Below, in pieces: positions 49,816 to 58,911 of a stretch of 64,000 nt of DNA (positions are counted from its first letter, which is position 1; every line of letters starts with the position of its first letter). Both the position numbers and the translations under genes were made by a program. The stretch comes from an uncultured Eubacterium sp. (GTDB lineage: Bacteria; Bacillota; Clostridia; Peptostreptococcales; Anaerovoracaceae), in the NCBI GenBank assembly GCA_902495595.1, contig CABUXV010000009.1:1-64000 (forward strand), read 5' to 3'. The notes under the pieces were generated by a model, which was given only the letters and a program-made list of their open reading frames with translations, did no database searches and was not told the origin of the DNA.

Positions 49816-50709
49816 TTGAATATTATAGATATCAGCAATCTTACAAAAGATTACGGAGAAGGAAAGGGAATTTTTGATATTTCCATTTCCATAAAAAAAG
49901 GAGAGGTATACGGATATTTGGGACCTAACGGAGCGGGAAAATCCACAACACTCCGCCATCTCATGGGTTTTGGAAAAGCTGATTCAGGAAGCGCATCCAT
50001 CATGGGTATGGACTGCTGGAAAGAACAGAAAAAAATACAGCCGCACCTTGGATATCTGCCCGGCGAAATTTCCTTTCCCGATGATATGACAGGTGAAAAA
50101 TATCTCAAACTCATTTCCAAAATGCGTGGTATGCGTGACTTTACCTGCGCTCAAAGGCTTCTTGATATGTTTGACATAAATCCGCGCGCCGGTATAAAGA
50201 GAATGTCAAAAGGCATGAAACAAAAGATAGGCATAACAGCCGCTTTTATGCATGATCCGGAAATTATTCTCCTCGACGAACCTACCAGCGGTCTTGACCC
50301 TCTTATGCAAAACAAATTCATCAGCCTTTTGGAAGAGGAAAAAAGCAAAGGAAAAACCATCATCATGTCTTCCCATATATTCGAGGAAGTAGAAAAAACT
50401 TGTGACAGAATAGGAATGATAAAAAACGGCAGAATAATACAGGAAATTTCCGTAGAGGAGCTTACCCGCTCAAAGATGAAAACATATACGGCAGAATTAT
50501 CCGACGAGCTCTCAGCCCGCCGTCTTTACGAAAAATATCCCGGAGCTGTATGTGATAAAAACAGAATTACTCTGTCCATAAACGATTCAGAGCTAAACGA
50601 ATTTATAAGACATCTTGCCCAATACGATGTTTTGTCTCTTAATGAAGAAAAGCATACTCTTGAAGAATACTTCATGAAATTTTACGGAGGTGACAGCAAA
50701 AATGTTTAA
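49816..50709 (+). CDS. ABC transporter ATP-binding protein (ABC-2 export type)
   Basis: 297 residues. Walker A is GYLGPNGAGKSTTLRHLMG, the signature region is MSKGMKQKIGITAAFM, and Walker B is IILLDEPTSGLDPLM followed by the SSHIFEEVEKTCDRIGMIKNG switch. The C-terminal ~80 residues are a regulatory extension. TTG 49816 is preferred because AGGAGAG lies 8 bases upstream; the GTG at 49807 overlaps it. The gene overlaps the permease start by 8 bases. The pair probably exports a lipid, peptide or drug. Confidence 0.88.
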   Translation: MNIIDISNLTKDYGEGKGIFDISISIKKGEVYGYLGPNGAGKSTTLRHLMGFGKADSGSASIMGMDCWKEQKKIQPHLGYLPGEISFPDDMTGEKYLKLISKMRGMRDFTCAQRLLDMFDINPRAGIKRMSKGMKQKIGITAAFMHDPEIILLDEPTSGLDPLMQNKFISLLEEEKSKGKTIIMSSHIFEEVEKTCDRIGMIKNGRIIQEISVEELTRSKMKTYTAELSDELSARRLYEKYPGAVCDKNRITLSINDSELNEFIRHLAQYDVLSLNEEKHTLEEYFMKFYGGDSKNV

Positions 50710-51487
50710 TTTTCCATATTTCATTCAGACAGTAAAATCAAATCTTAAATTTTTACTGGCCTTTACACTTGTTGTCTGTGTTTTTCTCATAGTGATGACC
50801 AATGTATTCACACCGGAAGCAGTAAGTGATTTTCAGTCTGCGGCAAAAGGAACTTTAGCTTCAAATATTCTGACAGGCAACGGCACCTTAATAGGATTTA
50901 TGGCTAATTCTTTTTATGCGTTGATGGCTATTATTTTTCCTATGGTTTATTCCATCCTGACAGGAAACAGGATGATTGCCGAGAAAATAGATAAGGGAAG
51001 TATGGCGGGATTCCTCTCGACACCTGTAACAAGAACGCAGATAACAATTACAAGCGCTGTATATTTCATACTTTCTCTGGCTGTTATGTGGGGCGTTGCT
51101 TCTCTTGTGGGAATTGCTTCGGCAAATGTTTTTCAGCCTGATGCCCTTGATGTTGATACATTTATGATGATGAACCTGGGAGTATTTCTGTATCATCTGA
51201 CAATCAGCGGAATATGTTTCTGTTCCTCCTGCATATTCAACACATCGAAGAATTCCCTCATACTTGGCGCAGGTCTCCCTCTGCTGTTCTTTGTTGTAAG
51301 TCTCTTTATCAAGCTGTCGGAAGACCTGGATTTTCTGAGATATTTTACACTTAACACCCTCTTTGATACACAGCAGATACTGACCGGAAGCGGATACACC
51401 GAAGAATTTACCGCTATGGCGCTTGCCTCAGCTGTGCTCTATATAATAGGTATTATTTGGTTTAAAAAGAAAGATTTGCCTCTGTAG
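50702..51487 (+). CDS. ABC-2 type permease
   Basis: 261 residues with about six membrane segments: LKFLLAFTLVVCVFLIVM, FMANSFYALMAIIFPMVYSIL, ITITSAVYFILSLAVMWGVASLV, MMMNLGVFLYHLTISGICFC, SLILGAGLPLLFFVVSLFI and MALASAVLYIIGIIWF. The cytoplasmic loop KIDKGSMAGFLSTPVTRTQI is the usual ABC-2 coupling loop. ATG 50702 follows GGAGGTG. Partner of the preceding ATPase. Confidence 0.86.
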   Translation: MFNFPYFIQTVKSNLKFLLAFTLVVCVFLIVMTNVFTPEAVSDFQSAAKGTLASNILTGNGTLIGFMANSFYALMAIIFPMVYSILTGNRMIAEKIDKGSMAGFLSTPVTRTQITITSAVYFILSLAVMWGVASLVGIASANVFQPDALDVDTFMMMNLGVFLYHLTISGICFCSSCIFNTSKNSLILGAGLPLLFFVVSLFIKLSEDLDFLRYFTLNTLFDTQQILTGSGYTEEFTAMALASAVLYIIGIIWFKKKDLPL

Positions 51488-51514
51488 TCTGCCTGCAAAA
51501 TCTTTATACAAGAC

Positions 51515-51558
51515 AAAAACACACGATTCTTTCGCTCAGGCGGTAACCGTGTGTTTTT
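51515..51558 (+). terminator. Terminator of the ABC-2 operon
   Basis: AAAAACACACG (51515-51525) and CGTGTGTTTTT (51548-51558) form an 11-bp stem followed by CTTTTCTCTTTT. It could also serve the convergent ferredoxin gene. Confidence 0.8.
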
Positions 51559-51579
51559 CTTTTCTCTTTTACTTATTTT

Positions 51580-51771
51580 CTATTCTTCTTCCCAATCTAT
51601 TGCACTTACAGGGCATGTATCTATAGCTTCCTGTACGGCTTGTCTGTTCTTTTCGTCTACATCATTAAAACTTTCAGCCTTACCGTTATCATCCATCCTG
51701 AATATTTCAGGCGCTATGTCCGGGCACATGGAACAGCCTATGCAAGCATCCTGGTCTACCTTTGCTTTCAT
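51580..51771 (-). CDS. Single-cluster ferredoxin
   Basis: 63 residues starting MKAKVDQDACIGCSMCPDIAPEIF. The CIGCSMC and CPVSA cysteines give a single [4Fe-4S] (CxxCxxC...CP) cluster. Length and acidic C-terminus (AIDWEEE) match small clostridial/thermotoga-type 4Fe ferredoxins used as low-potential electron carriers. ATG 51771 follows AAGGAGG; the longer frame has no site. Confidence 0.92.
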   Translation of the reverse strand: MKAKVDQDACIGCSMCPDIAPEIFRMDDNGKAESFNDVDEKNRQAVQEAIDTCPVSAIDWEEE

Positions 51772-51977
51772 ATGCAAAACCTCCTTCAAACTAACTATTT
51801 GAAAACATTGTATCTCCTGATTATTATTGCCACATTTAAGATGATTTATTTTTAAAAAATATAAAAAATCAACATGATTAATATATGTTATAATTATTCT
51901 CAATAAATCAAACGAACACGACTCTGCAAAAACAGCAGACACTGATATGAAAAAAACAGTATTATGGAGGTATCACA

Positions 51978-52307
51978 ATGCTCATTGACTTTAATAAAAT
52001 ACAGGAACATACAATATCCGAAATGAATGGAGGAACCGGCGAAGTAACTGCAAAAATGTATATGGGACAGAACGGAAAAATAATCCCAAGCAAAATACGT
52101 ATAAACGGATCTATCGGTATGCATCCACATGAAACAAGTGACGATATTAACTATATTATATCGGGAACCGGAAAAGCTATATGTGACGGTAAAGAGGAAG
52201 CTCTTACTGCCGGAACCTGTCATATATGTAAAAAAGGGTCTTCGCACAGTATTATCAATACAGGAAATGAAGATTTAATTATGATAACATTTATCGTCGA
52301 AAAGTAA
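51978..52307 (+). CDS. Cupin-domain protein
   Basis: 109 residues. The cupin motif 1 region is GSIGMHPHETSDDINYIISGTGKAICDG (with H-H-E ligands) and motif 2 is GTCHICKKGSSHSIINTGNEDLIMITFI. A short metal-binding beta-barrel of this kind can act as a small isomerase or binding protein; no substrate can be inferred. GGAGGT precedes the ATG. Confidence 0.85.
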   Translation: MLIDFNKIQEHTISEMNGGTGEVTAKMYMGQNGKIIPSKIRINGSIGMHPHETSDDINYIISGTGKAICDGKEEALTAGTCHICKKGSSHSIINTGNEDLIMITFIVEK

Positions 52308-52317
52308 AAAAAATGAA

Positions 52318-52433
52318 AATATACGGCATCAGAGATTCCTATGCACGCATGCCGTCCGCAAAGGGCGACCTTCGCAAGATACTTTTGCTGATATTTGTTA
52401 AATATCGATAAAAGCAATTTCCCCAAAATCATC
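52318..52433. repeat. Dispersed hairpin-chain repeat, copy D
   Basis: Carries ATCAGAGATTCCTATGCAC, GTCCGCAAAGGGCGACC, TTCGCAAGATACTTTTGCTGA and AAATATCGATAAA in the same order as copies A-C. It lies in the convergent gap between the cupin gene and nrdD, on the distal side of the nrdD terminator. Confidence 0.65.
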
Positions 52434-52476
52434 CGCACCTTTTTCGTATTCAATCGGCTTAAGCCGCATAATAATC

Positions 52477-52514
52477 AAAAGAGCAGCTAATCTCAATGAT
52501 TAACTGCTCTTTTT
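52477..52514 (-). terminator. Bidirectional terminator between the cupin gene and nrdD
   Basis: AAAAGAGCAGCTAATC and GATTAACTGCTCTTTT pair with one mismatch around TCAAT. T-rich ends on both strands let it serve the minus-strand nrdD and the plus-strand cupin gene. Confidence 0.85.
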
Positions 52515-52541
52515 AAATGCAGTATCTGATTTCAGTCAATA

Positions 52542-54731
52542 TTACAAATGCAGCACTCTGTCTTTTATTTCCTGTGTTCTTCCCTGATTCCAAAACTGCG
52601 TTCCGATATATCCGCAGGTACGTCTTGCCACAAAAAGCTTATCCTGGTTTTGATTTCCGCAGTTTGGACATTCCCATAAAAGCTTTCCTGACTTATCGGA
52701 AACTATCTTGATTTCACCGTCGTATCCGCAGCATTCGCAGTAATCGCTCTTTGTGTTCAGTTCTGCATAAACGATGTTATCGTATATAAATCTCATAACC
52801 GAAAGAACTGCTTCGATGTTGTTTTGCAGGTTAGGAACTTCTACATAGCTTATAGCGCCTCCCGGTGAAAGCTTCTGAAATTCCGATTCAAATTTCAGCT
52901 TGCTGAACGCGTCGATTTCTTCCGTTACGTGTACGTGATAGCTGTTGGTTATGTAGTTTTTATCCGTAACGCCTTCTATTATTCCAAAACGTTTCTGAAG
53001 GCATTTTGCAAATTTATATGTGGTGGATTCCATCGGCGTTCCGTAAACTGAATAGCTTATATGTTCAGCCTGTTTCCACTCCATACATTTGTCATTGAGT
53101 TTCTGCATAACTTCAAGGGCAAATTTCTGTCCTTCAGGTGAAGTGTGGGTTTTGCCTGTCATGCGTACGCACATTTCACAAAGTCCCGCATATCCGAGGG
53201 AAATTGTTGAATATCCGTCATACAGCAGCTTATCTATGGTCTCGCCCTTTTTCAGTCTTGCCAATGCGCCATGCTGCCAAAGTATAGGCGCAACATCCGA
53301 AGTTGTGCCCAGAAGCCTTTCATGACGGCATCTTAAGGCTCTGTGACAAAGTTCAAGTCTTTCTTCAAGTATCGCCCAGAACCGTTCCATATCTCCATTT
53401 GCCGAACACGCCACATCCACGAGATTTATTGTAACTACACCCTGGTTGAATCTTCCGTAATATTTCCTGCTGCCGTCTGCATTTCTCTGATTATCTTCCA
53501 CCGTAGGAAAAGACCTGCATCCCATGCAAGGATATACATCTCCTTTTTTAAGCTCTCTCATGACCTTAGCGGAAATGTAGTCCGGAACCATTCTCTTTGC
53601 TGTACATTTTGCAGCCAGTTCAGTCAAATGCCAGTATTTTGAATCTTTGCCTATATTATCTTCGTCTAAAACATATACCAGTTTAGGAAATGCCGGTGTA
53701 ATCCAGATACCCTTTTCATTTTTCACACCCTGCATTCTCTGAAGAAGCACTTCTTCTATGAGCATTGCCAAATCGTCTCTTAATCTTCCCTCCGCAACCT
53801 CATCAAGATACATGAACATGGTTACAAAAGGAGCCTGACCGTTACAGGTCATAAGGGTTATGAGCTGATACTGTATGGTTTGTATTCCGCTCTGAACTTC
53901 CTTTCTCAGACGCTTTTCAACTATCTTTGAAATGGTTTCTTCATCAGTGGAATCGCCCAGCTCAGTTCTCTCTTCGATTACAGCTTTCCTGATTTTTTCT
54001 CTGCTTACATTTACAAAAGGCGCCAGGTGGGAAAGGGTAAAGGATTGTCCGCCGTACTGATTGCTGGCAACCTGCGCTACTATCTGAGTCGTTATATTGC
54101 ACGCCGTGGAAAAACTGTGAGGCTTCTCTATCAATGTTTCGCTGATAACAGTGCCGTTTTGCAGCATATCCTCAAGATTTATAAGGTCGCAGTTGTGTTC
54201 TTTCTGAGCAAAGTAATCGGAATCATGGAAATGAATTATACCTTCATCATGAGCCTTTACAATTTCCTCAGGAAGCAGAACACGCATAGTAAGATCCTTG
54301 CTGACTTCGCCTGCCATATAGTCACGCTGTGTTGAATTTATCACGGGGTTCTTGTTGGAATTTTCCTGATTTACTTCCTCATTGATATGTTCTATAAGAG
54401 AAAGTATCCCGTTGTCAGTTGTATTCGATTTACGGGAAAGTTCACGCTTGTATCTGTATCTTACATACTTCTGCGCTACTTCGTATCCTCTCATCTCCAT
54501 GATGGCAGTTTCCACCATATCCTGTATATCTTCCACATGTACAGCATGGGTCATAACAGCAATTTTAGCGGCAACATTATCCGCTATTGCCTGTATCTGA
54601 TATTCGCTGAGCTGATATATTCTCTCTACTTCCTGATTTGCCGCTTTAACAGCATTCAATATTTTAGCAAGATCGAAGAAAACTTCCTCGCCGTTTCTTT
54701 TAATAACCTTTACAATTACTTCCGTTTCCAT
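52542..54731 (-). CDS. nrdD: Anaerobic ribonucleoside-triphosphate reductase, class III
   Basis: 729 residues. An N-terminal ATP-cone (VIVKVIKRNGEEVFFDLAKILNAVKAANQEV) gives allosteric control. The glycyl-radical enzyme body includes HFHDSDYFAQKEHNCDLINLEDML and MGCRSFPTVEDNQRNADGSRKYYGRFNQGVVTINL. Zinc ligands are CECCGYDG and CPNCGN. The radical site is RRTCGYIGTQFWNQGR near the C-terminus. It makes dNTPs under anoxia. ATG 54731 follows AAAGGGG. The activase gene nrdG, often adjacent, is not in the window. Confidence 0.95.
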   Translation of the reverse strand: METEVIVKVIKRNGEEVFFDLAKILNAVKAANQEVERIYQLSEYQIQAIADNVAAKIAVMTHAVHVEDIQDMVETAIMEMRGYEVAQKYVRYRYKRELSRKSNTTDNGILSLIEHINEEVNQENSNKNPVINSTQRDYMAGEVSKDLTMRVLLPEEIVKAHDEGIIHFHDSDYFAQKEHNCDLINLEDMLQNGTVISETLIEKPHSFSTACNITTQIVAQVASNQYGGQSFTLSHLAPFVNVSREKIRKAVIEERTELGDSTDEETISKIVEKRLRKEVQSGIQTIQYQLITLMTCNGQAPFVTMFMYLDEVAEGRLRDDLAMLIEEVLLQRMQGVKNEKGIWITPAFPKLVYVLDEDNIGKDSKYWHLTELAAKCTAKRMVPDYISAKVMRELKKGDVYPCMGCRSFPTVEDNQRNADGSRKYYGRFNQGVVTINLVDVACSANGDMERFWAILEERLELCHRALRCRHERLLGTTSDVAPILWQHGALARLKKGETIDKLLYDGYSTISLGYAGLCEMCVRMTGKTHTSPEGQKFALEVMQKLNDKCMEWKQAEHISYSVYGTPMESTTYKFAKCLQKRFGIIEGVTDKNYITNSYHVHVTEEIDAFSKLKFESEFQKLSPGGAISYVEVPNLQNNIEAVLSVMRFIYDNIVYAELNTKSDYCECCGYDGEIKIVSDKSGKLLWECPNCGNQNQDKLFVARRTCGYIGTQFWNQGRTQEIKDRVLHL

Positions 54732-54834
54732 GATGTCCCCTTTCAACTCAACTATTTTCAATCATTTTTATAATGAATAAATAAAGTCCTTAGATTCCAA
54801 TATGTCGAGTATTTTATCGTTATTTTTTATGTCG

Positions 54835-54878
54835 ACCACAATATATTGTTGCGACCATATCCCATTATAGAGTTGTGA
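54835..54878. promoter_or_regulatory. Possible NrdR boxes upstream of nrdD
   Basis: CACAATATATTGTTG (from 54837) resembles the NrdR consensus ACACWATATATWGTGT. A weaker match, CATTATAGAGTTGTG, lies at 54863-54877. The centre-to-centre distance (~25) is shorter than the usual three helical turns, so only the first box is reasonably convincing. Confidence 0.4.
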
Positions 54879-54967
54879 AAACCAAAAGTCAATAGACTTT
54901 GAAAAGATAAATATTAAAATGGACAAAAAATATCCAATTAATGCAAAATCCTGCCTTTTTTGATAGA

Positions 54968-55615
54968 TTAATCTTCAGAATTTATTTTCTTTACAGGATG
55001 CCTTATAACTGTCTTCAGCCTGCTTTCATCGCACCGCCTTGGATCGCTGAGATAAATTTCGTGATGAAATCTTACGTCGGTAATATCCGTTTCATACCCC
55101 GCTTCAGCGGCAAATTTATTCATTAAGGATATTGTTTCAGGTTCATCGTCATATGAACCTATATGCATGCACTGTACGCAAATGCCTTCATCATAAGGCA
55201 AAAATTCTGCCTTTGAAAAATCCTGCTTTTTCTTTAACGATGCTTCTTCTAAAGCCCATTTAAAATCTTTTTCCGATACAAAGTCAGGCATTCTTATAAT
55301 GGAAATAAATTTCATATCCTCTTTATTGTTGCAGTCAATACTGTTTCCTGAACCTTCCTGCCACCAGAGTCCCTCAAGCGGAGGCACGACGTACTGAAAA
55401 AATCCATCTATTTTATGATCTCCCTTATAACTCATCTTTAAGGTGTAAGCTATGGCATACAATATTTCTATCGATTTCTTATATTCACCTCTTTCATCAT
55501 TGGGGTTGCCTTTACCTCTTACCGCAATATAATTCATCTTAGGGATTTTGATAATTGCCGGAGTCTTTTTCGGCATATAAAATTCCTTATATTCTTTTTT
55601 ATAATCAAATGCCAC
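54968..55615 (-). CDS. GyrI-like small-molecule-binding protein
   Basis: 215 residues resembling the GyrI-like/effector-binding family used to bind hydrophobic small molecules: KIPKMNYIAVRGKGNPNDERGEYKKSIEILYAIAYTLKMSYKG, FFQYVVPPLEGLWWQEG, KFISIIRMPDFVSEKDFKWALEEA, GICVQCMHIGSYDDEPETISLMNKFAAEAGYETDI and RFHHEIYLSDPRRCDESRLKTVIRHPV. There is no DNA-binding domain, so it would act as a stand-alone binder or hydrolase. GTG 55615 start with GGAGGT upstream. Confidence 0.87.
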   Translation of the reverse strand: MAFDYKKEYKEFYMPKKTPAIIKIPKMNYIAVRGKGNPNDERGEYKKSIEILYAIAYTLKMSYKGDHKIDGFFQYVVPPLEGLWWQEGSGNSIDCNNKEDMKFISIIRMPDFVSEKDFKWALEEASLKKKQDFSKAEFLPYDEGICVQCMHIGSYDDEPETISLMNKFAAEAGYETDITDVRFHHEIYLSDPRRCDESRLKTVIRHPVKKINSED

Positions 55616-55652
55616 TCTCTTTACCTCCTTTATTACTAAGTATACATATCAA

Positions 55653-56639
55653 TTATTCCAGAATCTGTTTTACAATCTGCACAATCCAAAACAGACTGTA
55701 CAAAATCATTCCCAAATTCAAAATCATTGTTTTAAACCGCTGGCCTTTCGGAATCACAATCTCTGCCGGCACGCATTTCATTTTCTTAAAATTCACCGCC
55801 CAGCAGACGATTCCTACAATAACAAGGACAAAAACCAAAGCCAGATATCCCAAGTATACCATGATTTCCGACATATGCTCCGTGACCAGTGCCATCAACG
55901 CATCGGTATCGGCTGCCGATACGGATTCCATCTGCCTAAACACCTCTGATTTGATCAGCAGCATCCCCGGAATAGAGCCCATAAAATTAATTGCCCCATG
56001 TAAGGTGATGGAGTAAATGAGTTTTCCGGTTTTTACGTATATAAATGCAAAGAACATTCCCAGTACCAAGGCATATACGAACTGATTCAAATTGCCGTGA
56101 AACAGAGCAAACATCAAACCCGATAATACTATGGCTGTCTTTTCACCGTATTGCACAGTCCTGTCTACAATCAATTTGCGAAATACATATTCTTCTATGA
56201 TAGGCGCGCATACTACCATCAGAACCAGTGCAGTCAGCGGTGAAATTCCCGTCACAACATCCTGAAGCGGATTGGCGATTGTATCTCCCTTTAGCTGTCC
56301 CATAATTTCCGTTGTAAGTACGCCGAACAGATTGCTCAGATACATCAGCGCATAAGCCATGAAAAATGCAATAAACCATTTTCCTGCCTTCATCTTATGC
56401 TGCACGGGTTCTGCTCCCGGTATCCTGCGGACCAGAAGTACCAGAAGCGGCATCGCAATCACATACATGGAAAGGGATGACACGAACAGTGTAATATCAT
56501 AATTTCCCGAAGTCTGCGAAAAAAATTTATGTTGAAGCCAACTCATTGCGAACTGTACGGCAAATATCAACAACGAACCAGCGAAAAATGCCGCACCGAT
56601 TCTGGAGAAATATTTTTTAATATCTCGAATTTCTGTCAT
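55653..56639 (-). CDS. CPBP-family intramembrane metalloprotease
   Basis: 328 residues with about eight membrane segments. CAPIIEEYVFRKLIVDR is motif 1 (EExxxR), FALFHGNLNQFVYALVLGMFFAFIYVKTGKL is motif 2 (FxxxH), and SITLHGAINFMGS is motif 3 (HxxxN). These are the CPBP (Rce1-like) active-site motifs. In Gram-positives such proteins can process prenylated or bacteriocin-like peptides or give self-immunity. AAGGAG precedes ATG 56639. Confidence 0.9.
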   Translation of the reverse strand: MTEIRDIKKYFSRIGAAFFAGSLLIFAVQFAMSWLQHKFFSQTSGNYDITLFVSSLSMYVIAMPLLVLLVRRIPGAEPVQHKMKAGKWFIAFFMAYALMYLSNLFGVLTTEIMGQLKGDTIANPLQDVVTGISPLTALVLMVVCAPIIEEYVFRKLIVDRTVQYGEKTAIVLSGLMFALFHGNLNQFVYALVLGMFFAFIYVKTGKLIYSITLHGAINFMGSIPGMLLIKSEVFRQMESVSAADTDALMALVTEHMSEIMVYLGYLALVFVLVIVGIVCWAVNFKKMKCVPAEIVIPKGQRFKTMILNLGMILYSLFWIVQIVKQILE

Positions 56640-56688
56640 AATAGCGTATCTCCTTTGCTACAATTCCCATTTATTTTAAAAAAATAAA

Positions 56689-56724
56689 AGCCGAAAAACC
56701 TTGATTCTATCAGGTTTCTCGGCA
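56689..56724 (-). terminator. Terminator after tRNA-Arg
   Basis: GCCGAAAAACCT and AGGTTTCTCGGC pair around TGATTCTATC. On the minus strand it is followed by TTTTATTTTTTT, directly after the tRNA 3' end. Confidence 0.85.
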
Positions 56725-56731
56725 TCGCTTC

Positions 56732-56806
56732 TGGCACCCCTACCCGGAATCGAACCAGGAACTAACCCTTAGGAGGGGCTTGTTATATCCATTTAACTAT
56801 AGAGGC
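56732..56806 (-). tRNA. tRNA-Arg (anticodon CCU)
   Basis: On the minus strand GCCTCTA starts the acceptor stem, the anticodon loop is CTCCTAA between AGCCC and GGGTT (anticodon CCT), the T-arm is CTGGTTCGATTCCGG, and the gene ends GTGCCA with an encoded CCA. It reads AGG codons. A G-U first pair is implied at 1-72. Confidence 0.92.
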
Positions 56807-57279
56807 ATAACGCTTATATATAATAACATATTTTATATTACATTATCAACAAGTATATTTTAGTTTGCGTCTTTAAACTGTATACTGGCATAAAGCAAGA
56901 CGGCGATTTGATGCCAGCTATATTTTTAAGAGCAGTATATAAGCAATATATAATAGTATCTATTGGTATATATCGCCAACGGTTTTATGTAAACTTATTT
57001 TTTTTGAAAAACTCTTAATTTAGAGGGGCATTTTCAGAAAATATAGGATAAATTAGGAGTTCTGTTTATATAAATGTAAAAAAAACTCTCAAAGCTGACG
57101 TTCCGCAAAATTTTTTATCACTTATATGCTGTATGCTGAGTTTTAAATGTATCAATTTGCTTTTTATGCCGGTAGTCAGTTTACATAATATTTAAAATTC
57201 TGAAAAAACGTCTTTAAAACATCCTTTTTTCAGAATTTCACCCATTGCTTGGCCGTTGCCTTGCCTGCTCTGCAAATCA
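56807..57279. other. Intergenic region upstream of purB
   Basis: A/T-rich stretch without an ORF. It holds a 14-bp inverted repeat, AAATTCTGAAAAAA (57194-57207) with TTTTTTCAGAATTT (57225-57238), that could be a small terminator or operator. I looked for a purine riboswitch core here and did not see one. The promoter of tRNA-Arg should lie near 56820-56860. Confidence 0.5.
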
Positions 57280-57308
57280 TTGCATTTGCTTCGCATATTG
57301 TGTATAAT
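57280..57308 (+). promoter_or_regulatory. Promoter of purB
   Basis: TTGCAT (57280-57285), 17-base spacer, TATAAT (57303-57308), giving a leader of about 85 bases before ATG 57400. Confidence 0.7.
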
Positions 57309-57399
57309 TAATATGTATGTTCAAATGTAATAATTTTGATACAAAACGGTGATTTCACCGAATCGATACAGGCAGATAATATTAAAAAGGAGCGTTTAC

Positions 57400-58836
57400 A
57401 TGGATAATAATCAAAGCTACACCAGCTCATTATCGGAAAGATACCCAAGCAAGGAAATGAAATATCTTTTTTCACCTGAAATGAAGTTCAGAACATGGAG
57501 AAAACTTTGGATTGCACTGGCAGAGACTGAGCAGGAACTGGGTCTTCCCATTACGGACCAGCAGATAGACGAGCTGAAAGCAGCTGCCGACAATATAAAC
57601 TACGATGATGCAAAGGAACGTGAAAAAATAGTAAGACACGATGTTATGTCTCACGTATATGCTTACGGACTTCAGTGTCCCAAGGCAAAAGGCATAATAC
57701 ACCTTGGTGCGACTTCCTGCTACGTAGGCGACAACACCGACCTCATCATAATGACCGACGCTCTTAAACTTATCCGAAAGAAACTCATAAACGTAATTGC
57801 AAACCTATCGGATTTTGCAATTAAATACAAAGCGCTTCCCACATTGGGATTTACTCATTTCCAGCCGGCCCAGCCTACGACCGTAGGAAAGAGAGCAACC
57901 CTGTGGCTTCAGGACCTTATAATGGACCTTGAGGATCTCGATCACGTACTTGATTCCATGAAACTTTTAGGCTCAAAAGGGACAACCGGAACCCAGGCAA
58001 GCTTTCTGGAGCTGTTTGACGGAGACTTGGAAAAAGTGAAAAAACTCGACGGTCTAATTGCGGAGAAAATGGGATTTGACGGATGTTATCACGTTTCAGG
58101 ACAAACTTATTCAAGAAAAGTTGACTCACGCGTACTGAATATACTTTCGGGAATAGCACAGAGCGCCCATAAATTCAGCAATGACATAAGACTGCTGCAG
58201 CATCTTAAAGAAATCGAAGAACCTTTTGAAAAAAATCAAATCGGTTCCTCAGCGATGGCATATAAGAGAAATCCTATGCGTTCAGAACGTATAGCAGCTC
58301 TTGCAAACTTCGTAATGGCAGATGTTTTTAATCCGGCTATTACTGCTTCAACTCAGTGGTTTGAAAGAACTCTTGATGATTCCGCCAATAAGAGACTCAG
58401 CGTTTCGGAAAGCTTTCTCGCAACGGACGGAATCTTAGAACTTTACATGAATATCACCTCAGGCCTTGTGGTATATCCTAAAGTTATCGAAGCAAGACTC
58501 ATGAGCGAACTGCCTTTCATGGCAACTGAAAACATCATGATGGACGCAGTAAAGGCAGGAGGAGACAGGCAAGTCCTGCACGAAAAGATAAGAACACATT
58601 CCATGGCTGCCGGAAAACGCGTAAAGGAAGAAGGCGCAGAAAACGACCTTCTTGACCGTATCGCAGCAGATAAAGATTTCAATATGACAAAAGAACAGCT
58701 TTTAGCTCTTATGAAACCGGAAAATTTCACAGGATGCGCCGAAAGTCAGACAGAAAACTTCATCGAAAATGTCATCGCTCCCGTTTTGGAGGAAAACAGA
58801 GACTCTCTCGGAATGCACGCTGACATAAACGTTTAA
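57400..58836 (+). CDS. purB: Adenylosuccinate lyase
   Basis: 478 residues. FSPEMKFRTWRKLWIALAETEQELG, VRHDVMSHVYAYG, GIIHLGATSCYVGDNTDLI (catalytic His region), TLGFTHFQPAQPTTVGKRATLWLQDL and GSSAMAYKRNPMRSERIAALA (fumarase-superfamily signature loop with the catalytic Ser). It cleaves SAICAR and adenylosuccinate in purine synthesis. AAAGGAG precedes ATG 57400; the longer frame from 57349 lacks a site. Followed 75 bases later by purA. Confidence 0.95.
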   Translation: MDNNQSYTSSLSERYPSKEMKYLFSPEMKFRTWRKLWIALAETEQELGLPITDQQIDELKAAADNINYDDAKEREKIVRHDVMSHVYAYGLQCPKAKGIIHLGATSCYVGDNTDLIIMTDALKLIRKKLINVIANLSDFAIKYKALPTLGFTHFQPAQPTTVGKRATLWLQDLIMDLEDLDHVLDSMKLLGSKGTTGTQASFLELFDGDLEKVKKLDGLIAEKMGFDGCYHVSGQTYSRKVDSRVLNILSGIAQSAHKFSNDIRLLQHLKEIEEPFEKNQIGSSAMAYKRNPMRSERIAALANFVMADVFNPAITASTQWFERTLDDSANKRLSVSESFLATDGILELYMNITSGLVVYPKVIEARLMSELPFMATENIMMDAVKAGGDRQVLHEKIRTHSMAAGKRVKEEGAENDLLDRIAADKDFNMTKEQLLALMKPENFTGCAESQTENFIENVIAPVLEENRDSLGMHADINV

Positions 58837-58872
58837 AGACAATTATTTCATATTTAGTTTACAGAAAGGAGA

Positions 58873-58900
58873 GCGTTGGCGTTAAACCAATCGCCAATGC
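58873..58900 (+). promoter_or_regulatory. Hairpin between the ribosome-binding site and the likely purA start
   Basis: GCGTTGGCG (58873-58881) pairs with CGCCAATGC (58892-58900) with one G-U. It follows AAGGAG directly. If it folds, the site at 58866-58871 comes to about 12 bases from ATG 58912; without folding it would serve TTG 58876. Confidence 0.45.
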
Positions 58901-58911
58901 GAAATTTCACT

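Noticed and set aside
54862..54878. Second NrdR box upstream of nrdD
   Set aside because: Match to the consensus is weak and its distance from the first box does not fit the usual three-turn spacing; kept only as a low-confidence note.
56807..57399. Purine riboswitch or PurR-type leader ahead of purB
   Set aside because: No conserved purine-aptamer core was found and the only clear structures are a 14-bp A/T-rich inverted repeat and an ordinary promoter.
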